DNA from: Rutpela maculata
Lineage: Eukaryota; Arthropoda; Insecta; Coleoptera; Cerambycidae
Assembly: GCA_936432065.2 (NCBI GenBank)
Contig: OW386285.2
Coordinates: 27,707,920-27,771,919, forward strand
DNA: 64,000 nucleotides
Direction: 5' to 3'
How positions within the stretch are numbered: the stretch's first letter is position 1; every line of letters starts with the position of its first letter. The translations under genes and the position numbers were made by a program. The notes under the pieces were generated by a model. That model had not been told where the DNA came from. It made no database searches and saw only the letters and a program-made list of their open reading frames with translations. Shown here piece after piece: positions 10,542 to 22,563 of the stretch.

Positions 10542-11021
10542 CTCCAACTCATTTTTCGGACCCGAACCGTTTTGTGGCTTATCTAAGGAACGGATAACGG
10601 GATGGGAGGGTCCAAAAATGGGAAAAGAACAAAAGAAGTCCTACTGGAGGAATACTCCAGGCCAAAGACAAGCGAAAAGGTTTATAACCTATTAAATAAA
10701 GAAAGCCACAAGGCTTCTCGAACTGGAAAAGTCCCACATAATATTCCGATCACAAGCCTTCTAACTGGCCATTGCTCCTTCAGATGTCATCTCAAGAACA
10801 TGGGCATGGCAGAAGATGACAAATGCAGATACTGTGAAGCTGCAACTGAGACTGCGGGACATATACTTTGCTAATACATTAGGCTAAAGTACCAAGAACA
10901 GGCGGAATTAACGCCTGAAGACATAGGGAAATTAGCTCCCAGGAAAATCGCAAGCTTTGCAAAAAGTCTTGGAATCCTGGGCAACAACTGGTTGTATTGT
11001 AAATCACAGAAGATCTTTTAG
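10542..11021 (+). pseudogene. 3' end of non-LTR retrotransposon ORF2 (post-RNase H region)
   Basis: One frame begins with SNSFFGPEPFCGLSKERITGW, matching the GPEPFCG segment that follows the RNase H domain of insect I/Jockey-group ORF2 proteins. It shifts frame near 10602 and continues with LTGHCSFRCHLKNMGM and CRYCEAATETAGHILC, the conserved HC/CxxC knuckle near the ORF2 C terminus. A TAA interrupts at 10872, and the same frame goes on with LAPRKIASFAKSLG to a TAG ending at 11021, a typical tail. The fragment is therefore a dead, 5'-truncated copy of the last ~150 codons. No poly(A) tail or target duplication is clear. Family assignment rests on motif memory and is fairly secure; the clade is less so. 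Confidence 0.8.
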
Positions 11022-11276
11022 GTCGAGGTGAAGAAAGGACAACCCAGAGCCAAGCGACCCTTTAAACAATATATAAGTTACTTCAAACTTTTATATAAGT
11101 ATTTCTGCAAGTTCTCAGAACAGTTGTTAATTCCGAATAAATTTCCTTCTATTCCGTTTTGTTTTGAACGCCATTAAGTCTTTTTCAAACTACTTATCTA
11201 CCAATTCAAAAAAATTTGTATGTATCCGGTATATATCGGATATATATCAAAATATCCGATATTTTGGTATTTGTAT

Positions 11277-11690
11277 TGTTACAAATATCCACCCCTTGGG
11301 GATAGGCAGCACAAAATACATGTTATGCCATCTGTGAGACAGTAGAAACAGCAGAAACATTCTGGAACATTAAAGAAAAGAGACTTCTAGATAGCGCCGC
11401 GCCGTTTCTAGAATAATTCAGGAATCGCTAGGGGTATATAAGGCCGCATTCTTGGCGAGTTTTTAGAGTTTAGAAGTTTGGATTTGACAAGTGAGGTTAA
11501 GACTCTAAAGTGGAAACAAAGTGATAAACATGGTTATTTTTAGTCAGTAAAGTACATTTAAGTTAATTATAGTATTGTGAAGTATCCAGTAAATTATTTA
11601 ATAAAGTGTGTTAGTGGTTATCTCATGTTAGAATTTTTGGAACCCACGGAATTTGCAAGGGTGGTTTCCTAGGGGTGGAAACACGTCACA
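11277..11690 (+). mobile_element. Solo LTR, diverged relative of the Ty3-type element at 30839-35047
   Basis: It starts TGTTACAAATATCCACCCCT and ends ..GGTGGAAACACGTCACA. From about 11430 it parallels the 463 bp LTRs further along: GTATATAAGG as the TATA-like element (11433), GAGGTTAAGACT, GTCAGTAAAGTACATTTAA, AATAAAGTGTGTTAGTGG (polyadenylation signal) and GGAACCCACGGA. The U3 part is more diverged. The flanks GTAT (11273-11276) and ATAT (11691-11694) could be a 4 bp target duplication with one change. No internal region adjoins either end, so this is a recombined solo LTR from an older insertion of the same family or a sister family. Confidence 0.85.
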
Positions 11691-11929
11691 ATATAAACAT
11701 CATCAAATTACCGAATCCTTGTGTTTTTGTAAAATTATGCAATTTTCCGTCACAAACTTATGCAAATGTAAATTTTTGGCGTGGGGATCGTAATTTTAGG
11801 CTCTGTTAATACGGTAACTAGAGGTTTTAACTTTGGAATAATGTCATATGAATTAGATTTCGTTCATTTTTGGCAACTTAATAGTAAATGCAAAGAAAAG
11901 TTTCTATATTATGCAAGAGCTTGCTAATT

Positions 11930-14300
11930 TATAGGGGGTGGATGCCACTCCCTAAAAAAAACAAAAATATTGGAGCTGTAAGAGAATCAAATATTGAGAA
12001 GAAAAGGTTATATGCAACTTTTCTTATATACTGATAGTCTTTAAGTTATAAATACTAGAAAATTGGGATTATAGCTCGAAAAAGAATACCTCTTTTTTCA
12101 ATTAGGTTTGCGTCAAATAACTGGAAAGTTATTACATTGGGCGAAGACATGCTAGAGACAAATAAGAAAGCTACTAAAGTGATGATGATTGATGATTTTT
12201 TTTTTTCAATTTGTTAATGGTTTCGGAGATCTGGAAGTATAAAGGTGGCGTCCGAACGTCTATAAGATGAAGTATTTAAATGTTAAATATATTAGAAGCT
12301 ATGGCACTTACGATAAAAAAGTCCATTAATAATAATAATAATAATAATAATACACATATATAAATAACAAATACATGTACAAAACTTGTTTTCCATTTTG
12401 TCATAAAAATATGTAAAATGAAAGTGAAAATTATTCCAATAATAAATAAAAGGATTATTTTAAAGAAGATATAACTAGGATATCCCGGACACAAACTCAT
12501 CAATACTATAAAAACCACCTTCCAGTAAGATGGTTTTAATTTTTTTTTAAATAATATAGTGCTGCTGATTTCTCGCACTGTGTTTGGTAGTGCATTGTAT
12601 AAAATGACACAATTATACCATGGAGAATGTTTGAACGTGGTAGTTTTATGTGCTGGAATGAACATCAAAATTTTGTTTAGTATACATTATACATTTAAAT
12701 ATGTATACGGATGGTAGAGTTAAGATTTTTTTTTTCTGAAAACCGTTCTACAACTTTCACTAGATCTTAAATTGAATATTAAACGAATTAGTCTTTTCTG
12801 TAGAATGAATATTCTACTCATTTCTCTGCCGCATCCCCAACTCATAATATTTAATGAGATGTGTGAGTGAGAGTAGGCCAAAGCATAATAAATATTCAGA
12901 AATCCATTTTCATCCAAAGTGTTTTTTATTTGCAGGATGGCAAAATATGCTTTGTTTAATTTTTTACATACAATGTCAATATGATTATCTCATGAGAACT
13001 TATAATCCAGTACAGTACCAAGATATTTCGTTTCATCCTTCAGTTCGATATCCAAGATATTACAATTTGTAGGTAGTGATTTTCTTATATGAAAATTCAT
13101 TACCACAGTTTTACCAGCATTTAATATTAATTTATTACTATCACACCAAGCGCTTACAATATTAATAATATTTTCAGCCTGTAACTGAATTTCATCCACA
13201 CTAGTTGCCGTTGTTGAAATAGTGGTGTCATCAGCAAACATCGTAACATGTCCCTCATTTCTTACATAATCTGGAAGGTCATTTACAAATAACATAAATA
13301 ATAAGGGCCCTAGGACCGAGCCCTGAGGAACTACAAGTTTGATTTTATGAGTCCTTGAGTTTGTATGATTATAATTTACTATCAATGACCTTTCTTCTAT
13401 ATAAGATTTGGCCCAGCTCAAAGCAGTATTTCTAATTCCTAGATGTGACAATTTTGATAATAGTATATCACAGTCAATGGTATCAAAGGCTTTGGATAAG
13501 TCGAAAAATTAGACTTTCAAACATTTTTTGATTATTTCTATAGCATAAAAAACAAAATGGTTATGACAGAAACAATGTAATTTTTTACATTTTTGTAATA
13601 ATTTTACATTTTGTTAATGTAAATAGACAGAAAATAAAAAAATATTATTCCCACATACTGTTTTTCGTTAATATACAGTAAGACATAGACGCTCAAATTT
13701 TTTCGTATACTTACAGCGCGCTTGCCTTAGAAAAAAGGACATTTAAACTGTAAGGGGATTTTAGAAAAAAACGTAAGATTTCCGTTTCTTTGCAAAATTT
13801 CTCAATAAATATTAGTTTTAGCAAAACAGTGGTGGATATAAAAAATGAAGCTTATAAATTGAGAATGAATTTATTTAGGATTGATAGTTTCGGATATGTT
13901 AAATTTTATAGATGACATCCGACCGTTTTTAGGATGAAATATTATTTATTTTAAATGTTGAATATCTTAGAAACTGTGACATTTCCATAAAAAATTCTAA
14001 GGAACAAAATTAAAGATGTTTAATCAGTCTTTAAATGGATGTGTCTACATCACAAAAAATAAAGAAATTATGGCCGATACAATGTGCATTTTCACATTTT
14101 TTTTCTTAATAAAATGACGATATTTTGTTTAAGAAAATGTAAACGTACTTGCTCAGTAATTATTAATATTATTTTTTTTTTTTTTCAAAAATGCTGTTCC
14201 CCGTTCACCTAGATGCTCAATTTGTTTTTGTCCGTTTAAAACACTTGTTTTGGAAAAAAAATTCCATCCGCCTTACTAAAGACGTCATTTTGAATAATTT
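11930..14300 (+). repeat. Dispersed repeat with ~0.5 kb internal period, interrupted by an RT element
   Basis: Once the RT insertion (12327-13506) is ignored, this segment is collinear with the reverse complement of 58230-59110. Shared blocks in order are TATTGGAGCTG, GATAGTCTTTAAGTTATAAA, GACAAATAAGAAAGCTACTA, ATTTCTATAGCATAAAA, CATACTGTTTTxCGTTAA, CTCAATAAATATTA and GCTTATAAA. Within it, AAATGTTAAATATATTAGAA (12278) and AAATGTTGAATATCTTAGAA (13953) mark an internal period of ~495 bp after removing the insert. It has no coding capacity and may be a degenerate satellite-like or TE-noncoding repeat. Confidence 0.65.
12327..13506 (-). pseudogene. 5'-truncated Jockey/I-group retrotransposon (RT domain to 3' end)
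   Basis: On the minus strand it begins FFDLSKAFDTID (the FDLSKAFD block) and runs into a 153-codon open stretch (12990-13451). That stretch has VVPQGSVLGPLLFMLFVNDLP, FADDTT (catalytic aspartates kept), SNKLILNAGKTVVM and KYLGTVLDYKF. Frameshifts separate the downstream thumb region: NIYYALAYSH, RIFILQKRLIRLIF (12720-12917) and IPAHKTTTFKHSPWYNCVILYNALPN (12276-12668 frame). The 3' tail is an (ATT)n run, seen as AATAATAAT at 12331-12352 on the plus strand. The left limit is set by that tail. The right limit is set by the point where homology with the repeat at 58230-59110 resumes (TTAGACTTTC at 13507). It is a typical 5'-truncated insertion, now inactive. Confidence 0.85.
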
Positions 14301-15930
14301 TATTTTGACTTCAGATTCGTATTCAGCGATTCCAAAAACATAATACGTTTCAAAAATACTTGTTCAAATACTGAATATTTAAATTTAGGGGTGATTTTCA
14401 CCCTTAGAGGCTAAGAGGAAGTATTCGGACCATATAGAAACTGAAGACGATAACTTTTACTACAATAATAACACAAAGAAATATTATCATTACATATGAA
14501 ATGAATCCGAAGTTTTACATTTTTTTACTTCTAGGTACTGTATTATGTACTCAGTACTCATATAATATTACTAGTCTATTATAATATATTGTGTCACAAG
14601 GGTAGAAAATGAACATGAACAAGTGTTTTTCGCCTGGCATTAAAAAAAAAGGAAAAATATAACAAAAATCTCATATCTGTTTTGATTCCAAAATTTGGTT
14701 TTAACTGATGTTTAACGAAAAATTATGAAACGTGAAAGTATGCAAATGATAGTCAAAGTTGTCTAGATTGTGAAAAACTACAGAATCGTATTATGAGTTT
14801 AGCGGCCCAAGCGCGATAAACATTACTTTTGGTCATATTTTTAGAGTTAATATGATTCATTTTCATTTATGCCAGGGGAAAAATGTTATATTACGGCGAG
14901 ACGTATATTTTGGTGCATTTTTCCAATGAATGTATGTATAGCGTTCTCATAAATCAAATTTTATTATTCATTGCTTGACATAATTGCATTAAAGCAGTTA
15001 AGAATATAATAATTTATTACTGTTATTATTTATTATTATTGATTTATGGTATATGTATATATTTCGAAATTTCGGCTGTGCATAATATCCCAATTTACTA
15101 TTTTTACTATAATTCACTTACTCGATAGGGCCAGAAATGAATGAAACTGATTGTGTATCCTTAAAATGTGCAACTTAGTCAAGAATGCAAGCTAATTCTT
15201 TAGGACTCTCAGCCATAACGAACGGCGACAATGACGTTACTCCAATGGATACTACAATAAATAAGTAGAAAGTTCATCCTTGAGGTGCAACAGAGCTGTC
15301 AATTATTATCGTCGACAAAGTAAATATATCTTTTAGTTTACCGGAAGGGCAAAAGCCGCATTGTTAACATTTTTGTAGTGTTTATTGTAATTTACCTTGC
15401 TTGTCCCGTGGAGATTTTGTTACGGTAATCCCTTTGCCGTTACCGTCGTGCACTCATTCAAAAAAAAATTCTCACAGACTCAAAGGTACTTGGAGAAAAG
15501 TGTGAGTATTCGTGGTAGTAATAAGAAGGTGTTTAAATCCCTTTAAAATCTGACGTTAAGTAAACAGATAAGACGTCTTTCGAATTTATACGTTATTTGT
15601 GTACAAACCAAATGGACATGAATGTGAAAATTATAATGCGTCTTTGTACACGTACGAACCGGCTGTGACACAAATTATTTTCCAATGAGATTTGAAGTAT
15701 CATTCCTTTTTTTAAGGTAATCATAATTTCTCTTGCTTGATACTATACAAATTGTATTAGGTTTAGCAGAAATTGTAAATAAGGGTGATTTACCACGACA
15801 TGCGGAAAATAAAATGATGTACTAGTCTTCTATGTGGGAAAGTCCCTGCAAAATTTTAGAGTGATACGAGGTAGTTTAGTAATTTTTGTTGCATTAAAAC
15901 TTGCAAATATATGCTACTGTTATTTGTCTG
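14301..15930. other. AT-rich intergenic sequence
   Basis: No gene is recognised. A weak inverted pair around TTTTTCGCCTGGCATTAAAA (14627) and TTTATGCCAGGGGAAAAATG (14865) hints at a degraded foldback. Short AT-rich runs and TTATTATTATT stretches occur near 15010-15040. Confidence 0.4.
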
Positions 15931-15954
15931 TTGTTAGTGATAGGGTAGTGAACT

Positions 15955-16200
15955 TACTTGGGAAAGAACATATCGGAGATGTTTACATTTCCTTAATTGG
16001 CATAAAAGGTTAAGCTGGCGTGTACGGTCTAAGCACCGCATTTTTTTCTTTTGATCAAACAATTGTGACACCGCGGCAGGTACAAAAATACCGCCGAGGT
16101 GTGGTGTTTTTGTGTTATCAACGGGTTTAAGTAAATTTCTTTTATGTCTACTTGTTGTAGAGTTCATTGGCATTTGATCAATGTCTTTTCGATTTATTTT
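15955..16200 (-). other. Possible isolated coding exon, unrecognised
   Basis: On the minus strand an ~80-codon open frame runs from an AG-ended AT-rich stretch (..AAAAATAG) near 16200 to CCCAAGTAAGTTC near 15960, which resembles a GTAAGT splice donor. The predicted peptide contains TPHLGGIFVPAAVSQLFDQK and CLDRTRQLNLLCQLRKC. It is less repetitive and less AT-biased than the other short frames nearby. I recognise no domain, and no neighbouring exons could be placed. It could equally be chance or a TE remnant. Confidence 0.2.
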
Positions 16201-16541
16201 GCTATTTTTGTAGTATAATTAAAACCAAAAGGTCACTTGCTGTCAGTCCCAACTCTGATGAAGAGGGAGGGGAAGTGACGGGGTTAGACCGCGTTACATC
16301 AGATTGAGACTACAAAAATGTTCATTACAAAGTTGAAAGATAATTCTATTATCTACAATTTAGTTCTTAGTACAACCCCCTACAATAATAAGAATTTGCC
16401 AAGTTATGGCTATTTGTTGTCAAAAAATTATGTTTTTAAAAAAATCACAATTGCAATTTTATTTCGTTATATTGCGTTGTGTCAAAAAAAATTATTAGAA
16501 GGTTTTTATACAAACCTGAAATAACACAAACAATTGACACA
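16201..16541. other. Intergenic spacer
   Basis: A GC-richer patch at 16240-16310 (GAAGAGGGAGGGGAAGTGAC) is followed by AT-rich sequence up to the foldback. The frames at 16318-16524 and 16479-16682 show no motif and the second runs into the foldback. Confidence 0.35.
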
Positions 16542-17395
16542 CAGCGTGTCCCACTTTTAATGCCTCCCTCCTCCATATCTCAGTTATTAGTCATCCGATT
16601 TCAACCAAATTTGGACAGGTATCAGATACCTTTATTGAGTAAAACAAAACTTATTTCGGTCATTGACGTGCATTTTCATTAAGAAAAAAAAGGGCCGATT
16701 TTTCGAGGTCATGTTATTAAATGTTTTATTGAATATAAAAAATATATAAAAATTTTTACAATATTCTGATTTATGGCTTTAAATTGCTTTTTTGAACATT
16801 AAATAATCAATAACTTGGAAACGAATTGTTTTTCGAAATTCCTCATGTTCTTTTTAAATCCACTTTTTCTATTACCCAATGCCATTGATACTAAATTTAG
16901 TAGATCAAGAATTTTTATTGAAGAATTACCAAAAGTTCATATCAGCAGCACTGTAAATTATTAGGACATTAAAGGATTACCGAATTTGAAATTAATGACA
17001 TGGAGTGGTAGAAAAAGTGAATTTGAGGGGAAAATGATGAATAGGTTTTTTTCTAAAAACGATCTGTTTCTAAGTTATTGTATATTTAGTGTTTAAAAAA
17101 TGGAATTTTAAGGGAGCCGTAATTCGAAAACCGTAAATCAAAATAGTGTTAAATTTTGGATAGCATGCTGATCAATAATTTTGCGCAAGTATTTCAGCAA
17201 AATAATGTCTAATATGTCTTCTAGAAAAATCGACCACTTTTTTATTAATAAAAATACACGTCAGTGACTGAAATAAGTTTCGTTTTACTCAAATAGGACG
17301 TAATAAAGGTTTTTGATACGAACCCAAACTTGGTTCAAATCGGATGGCTAATAACTGAGATATAGAAGGAGGAGTATTAAAAATGGGAAACACTG
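16542..17395. mobile_element. Foldback element with CAGxGTGTCCCAC ends
   Basis: The left end CAGCGTGTCCCACTTTTAAT is mirrored by ATTAAAAATGGGAAACACTG at the right. Complementarity continues inward through ATATCTCAGTTATTAG / CTAATAACTGAGATAT and ACTTATTTCGGTCA / TGACTGAAATAAGT, over arms of at least 170 bp and more loosely to the centre near 16970. Length is ~854 bp, with no coding capacity. It is the same style as the elements at 1358-2183 and 50446-51343 but a different sequence family. Confidence 0.8.
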
Positions 17396-17450
17396 TAGAT
17401 TGTTTTCCTCAAAAATAATTTATAAGGCAACAAAATCAAAATTTATTTAA

Positions 17451-19015
17451 AAAACCGCTGCCTAAGGAATCACTACTTCCATATCCTTTGTTATCCAAGT
17501 CTCTTACAGCGAAAAAAATTTTGATACTATATTTGCAGTCTGCTATGTGGAAATAATTAATAATAGAACTCTAATATTAAAATATTTGAAATCGATGTCA
17601 CATCGGTATTGGAATTGAGGTTGACTGATGGAAAAAAAAATTGAGGCCATCCACTAAATCACAATTTTATTTTTGTACCCCATTTAATAATGGGGTGGGG
17701 GTGATAGTGGGGATGACTGATGCCAAAAAATTTTTGAGATCTTTTCCTCTCGTACATTCACTAAATCCCAATTTTTTGGACTCCCACTTCCTTGCTTTAC
17801 CTATATACCCCCCATTTACCCCCCCCCCCCATCCACAGTGGGCCCAGAAGTCGAAAAGCCTGGCCAAAATTCTGAACATGGTTAAATCGCCTAAAAATGA
17901 GTACATCAATCGTAAAAAAATATTTAAAAAAATTAAAAGTGATGGGGGTGGGGGGGTTGTTTGATGGAAAAATTGAAAAAACGTGATTAAAAAATGAAAA
18001 TGGACAAATCGGTTAAAAAGAGTGAATTAAGCATGGGAAAAATATTGAAAAAAAAATAATTTTATTGGGAAGGATGTTTTGGGGGTGGAAAATGCGAAAA
18101 ACGTGGCAAAATAATTTAAGAATTAACCACTTTTCTAAAAATGAGCATATTTAGCATGAAAACATTATTTAAATAAAAATAAAGGTAATGGGGGGGGGGG
18201 GGTAGTTTGCGGGGATGTAAAAAGTAAAATAAGTGTTAATAAAAAAAATAAAAATGGACAAGTCGTCTAGAAAATAATATATTATATCAGCCGATTTAAC
18301 CACGGGTCCATGATATTCTCGCTCTTTCAATAACTGGAGAACGGAAAGGTTACCATTTTCTTTTTGGATCGATTTCCCATAGAAGAAATTACTGAGTCTG
18401 AAGACATAGTCTATTAAGTACGTATATAAATATACGTACGACGCGACGACACCTCGTACTTGACCAAATTATTACTCATTACTTCGAAACCGGGGTGAAC
18501 CGAGTTCTTTTTGTACCATAATTTGAAAAAGACCAGTAAAAGAATCATGATTGAAACTTTTTTTGTAGCTCAAACAAAAAGTAGCCATTAATTTTTATTT
18601 CTTTGTCTTTGTAGAACCCCGTTTAACACAATTTTATGACCAAATGTATCACATTTCACAAGCAATCAATCTATACAAAATAAAATACTAATTTAACAAT
18701 TTCTAACTTAAAAATCTGTGAAATACTACCATACTACTACCATAAAAATGTCGAAAAATGAAAATTTTACAAAAATTTGAACAGCTGCCGAAAAAGTAGG
18801 CCTTAGGTGTCAAAATCGACAAAAACTGAAAAAAGAACAAAAATCTCGCAGTTTTTTGGATTTTTGACCAAGATCCGGAGGTCTGCCGAGGTCGTAAACT
18901 TGAATTTAACATTATTTTTAATCCTATACAACATATTAAAAAAGCAGCCATACCTGATTTTTTTTATGACAAAGTTACTGGATTAATACTTCCACTCCAC
19001 TACGTGGATGTGGAT
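17451..19015 (+). mobile_element. Long, diverged relative of the GTCTG-family repeat (copy 4)
   Basis: The first ~400 bp align with the 5' part of 39861-40540: AAAACCGCTGCCTAAGGAAT, subterminal ACTTCCATATCC, a CACATCGG block, ACCCCATTTAATAATGGGGT and an ACCTATATACCCC block. After ~17860 it is unique to this copy, with poly-G runs at 17943-17957 and 18189-18202. A candidate 3' end at 18985-19015 (TTAATACTTCCAC..GTGGATGTGG) has the same motif content as the terminal hairpin of the shorter copies. If both ends belong together this is a ~1.57 kb longer member. The frames at 17641-17964, 17667-17909 and 18703-18951 are composition-driven and overlap on both strands. Confidence 0.5.
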
Positions 19016-20312
19016 GGAAATTGTATTTTTACCAAAATTTGTTATAAAGAATCATCATTAAATAAACAAAAGGTTACAAATTTCTGAAATAAATTTTGTT
19101 CTATTATTTTTCAAATGACGTTCATTTATCTTAATTACAGCGTCTTCTATAGCTACTTTGATCTGATGAAAATTATTGTAAAAAAAAATAAATTAAGACT
19201 TACAAAAAAAAAGTTAATGTAGTTTCTTTAAAAAATCATAGATTCGATTTCGATTCGATCTCGATTTGATTTCGATTTGATATCGATTTGATTTCGATTT
19301 AATTTTAATTTGATTTCGATTTGATTGATTTCGATTTGATATCGATTCTATGGAATATCAGAAATACTTACATCTACCAATGAAGTAGAGGGGAATGACA
19401 TCAGCTGACTATCTTCCCTCTTTCGTCAGGTTGGTTCTTTCGCTTGACAGACAGTAATTCAACAGCGGACATCGCACCTCATAGTTTGCCTCACGTTTGA
19501 TTCAACGTCCTTGTGTAACCCTCTCTTATCATAAAAATAACAAAATATACATATGTTCATAAAGTACAATAAGAAAACATCAAGTAGAGATAAACTGTTT
19601 TTTTAGTTTTTAAGTAGATAAATTCTCCTTGTTATTTAGTCATATGTATTTATGTTTCCCATTACATAAAACCAAGTTTACTTTCATAATTGTTAATAAT
19701 TAATGTGAGAACATTTCAATACAGGTCTGGGATTGTACGATAATAAAACAGTTTTACGATAAGCTTTAAAAAATAATTAAATCGTTCTGATAAAACGACA
19801 GTAATTGCACTAACTGCATAAATGACAATTTTATCTTGATATAACTATAATGGTATTATTTAAAACGATTAACTACAGAGTTTTATTTAGTGTGCGGAGT
19901 TTTCACGGATTGCTCGTAAATACGTAAATACCCACTTTTGTTCCCATTAATGTTTCATTCATGTTTTATAAGATCATCTTGTAAAATATAAAATACGTTA
20001 TTATGTTTTAATCTATTAAATAGTGCTGTCAATCTTTGAAAAATGAAAGCTGTAATTTTTCTTAAGTGTTATATGACTTTAAAGTCTCCACTGCAGTCTC
20101 CAGATTTGAATCCACTACATTTTTACCTCTGACTTCACATGAGCATTTTATAGAGGGTGATTCCACCCTTAAATACCACCAAAAAAATTATAATATAATT
20201 GTAATGGAAGTTACTGAACGCTTCTTAGTTGAATATTAATTAATTCAGGTTCTTATCGTTAATCTTGCCGCTACTATTGGTTTTGTTTAGGTAGGCGGTG
20301 GTGGTGTGGTGA
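19016..20312. other. AT-rich intergenic sequence with a GATTTCGATTTGAT microsatellite
   Basis: A degenerate tandem of GATTTCGATTTGAT / ATCGATTTGATTTC units occupies 19241-19350. The rest shows no gene, repeat end or RNA that I recognise. Confidence 0.5.
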
Positions 20313-20372
20313 ACGTAATTCGACAATTCTCCTACATCCCTGAACCGACTCAAAAAAATCTTTAATGGGCTT
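20313..20372 (-). repeat. Inverted partial copy of the 261 bp repeat
   Basis: CTCCTACATCCCTGAACC..CTTTAATGGGCTTTTAGA is the reverse complement of 20505-20565 in the first tandem unit. Confidence 0.75.
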
Positions 20373-20469
20373 TTAGATGCAACTTTATAAAATGGTACTA
20401 GGCTATTGGCTACTGAAAACTAAAGAAGGATTTTTTTCTAGTGTCAAAAATCAAAACAAATTTTTTGTT

Positions 20470-20988
20470 GATTTCAGTGGTCTGGTCTCATTCCATCTAG
20501 TTTTCTCTAAAAGCCTATTAAAGAATTTTTTCAATAGGTTCAGGGATGTAGAAGAAATGGCCAAATTACGAAATGATTTTCTTAAGCACGGTACTGCCAC
20601 CCTTAAGCGTTCTTTTATATATCTTTTATGCGGTTTTATTTCAGACCAGATACTAGTGGCGTGCAAGTAAATATGTTTTTTTTATTTTTGACGAAATGTC
20701 ATGTATTGAAAAAGGGGACGTGCAATGTTAGATTTCAATAGTCTGGTCTCATTCTGTCAAGTTTTCTTTAAAAGACTATCAAAGAATTTTTTAAATCGGT
20801 TTAGGGATCTAGGAGAAATTGTCGAATTACGAAATGTTTTTCTTAAGCACGGCACTGCCACCCTTAAGCGTTCTTCTATGCGGTTTTATTTCAATACAAT
20901 CGACCAGATACCAGTGACCTGCAAGTAAATATGTTTTTTTAATTTTTGACGAAATAACATGTATTGAAAAAAGGGACGTGCAACGTCA
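20470..20988 (+). repeat. Tandem pair of 261 bp units
   Basis: Unit 1 (20470-20730) and unit 2 (20731-20988) both begin GATTTCAxTxGTCTGGTCTC. They continue through TTCTTAAGCACGGxACTGCC, CCCTTAAGCGTTCTT, TGCGGTTTTATTTCA and GCAAGTAAATATGTTTTTT to GGGACGTGCAA. The matching frames at 20377-20670 and 20725-20928 (FLKHGTATLKRS in both) stay similar only because the DNA is duplicated. I recognise no protein in them. Confidence 0.85.
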
Positions 20989-21318
20989 CTTTTTAAGACT
21001 AATTTGGAGTGATTTTTTTTAATTGGGAAAATTTTTCCTCTGTGTAAAAACAAACGCATTTGACTATTTTTAACATTTACATGTATTTGTAAAATAATGA
21101 TCTTACACAGTATAACGTTTTGCTAAAAATGCACATTTGTTTAAAAAAATGCAATAAGAGTTTTTCCACAACGGTATGCAAAATTTGCCAAAACGATTTT
21201 CTATGTGTAGATCAATGTCCAAAGAGCAAGATCTTTTCGATATGACAGAATTTATTGGTGAATACTAATTTAATTAAAAAAAAAAAATAATAAAATCCTT
21301 GATTTTTCTCTTAAGTTA
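20989..21318. other. AT-rich spacer
   Basis: Nothing is recognised. It ends at the TA that flanks the giant inverted repeat. Confidence 0.4.
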
Positions 21319-22563
21319 TAGTCCACAGTACAGCGCCCTTTTTTTTAATGATTAGTGACAGGCTGAATTTTTGTGAGTAGCTTCGTTTTGACGAGACGCA
21401 CAACTTTTCTCTCTCCGAAAATTCTCGATAGTGGTAGCTAATAACTGCGCTTGGGTGTATATATGTCGATTGGGTGATTGTTCAAATTTTATTAGTAACA
21501 GTTTTTTAGTTAAATCTTGAGATAATTTGATAAAAAACACGAAAAAACGTTTTTCCTATAAAATCGATGGTTTGACCGAAGCGTCCCCCACACACATCAT
21601 GTCCAAATAATGATTAGTAACCAGCTGAGTTTCTTACTATTGCTTAATAAATGTTTTTAAAATTAAATGGCCTAAAAATTGAATGGTATGTTTTTCCAGT
21701 TCTACGCTCGGAAATTGTCAGTTCCACGGTAACACTTTTCTCATTAGTAAAAACCAAATTTCGTTTTTTTCTCTTTAGTCCAATTAAATAAGTCGGCAAA
21801 TCAAAATTTTGAGGTAAATACTTGAATTTTTGATATAACTTACTTTGATGTATTAGAACACGATTAATGAAAGACATTTTTTTCTGAACCCCCGGGAAAG
21901 GGTGAAAAAAAATAAAATAAAGTGTTTTTTCAAAATTACTCAAAATGTGTAACAGCTAGTGAAAAAAGTTTCAAACAAAAATTGTAAAGCATGAAATTTT
22001 ATATAAAAATGATCTCTAGACTTTTTTTGGTATTACTAAAATTAACGGAGTTAGGCTGGTTAGAAATTAAGGGAAGATATGTACAACTTTAAAAAATCAT
22101 AGCGTGCTGAAAAGTTAATGAATTTGAAAAAATTTTTTTTCTATTTACTCAGAAAAATATAAACATTCGTTTCAGACAAATGGATTTTTTTTTTAATTGT
22201 TAATAAAAAAGTTATAAAAATTTTAATTTTTTTATTTTCAATTAAAACCACTTTGAACGGTGAAACGAATTTTTTTTTATACCATTCTGTTCATTATTTA
22301 ATATATTGAATATTTGCTTTTGAAATTTTTTTTTACCCATCATTTTTGAGCAGGTATGAATTTATTTACCTGTTTAACTTTTTTCCAAACGTAAGACACT
22401 GCTCTTGTGACGTCACGATAACTGAAAAGAAATAAATAATGCGTACGACAAAGATAAAATGGTTTCGTAGCTGCTGCGTTGCCTACAAGACGCGTATACG
22501 TCACATCTATACCACAGAAGACCTATACCAGAAGCGTCACTGTCGGAGGCACGTTCGATGTTT

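Noticed and set aside
17641..17964. 107-codon frame and its opposite-strand partner
   Set aside because: Both arise from CCCC/GGGG-rich blocks of the GTCTG-family repeat relative.
21644..21943. Two similar frames at 21644-21943 (minus) and 27391-27621 (plus), suggesting a conserved gene pair
   Set aside because: They are the two arms of the giant palindrome; similarity reflects duplicated DNA, and neither shows a domain.
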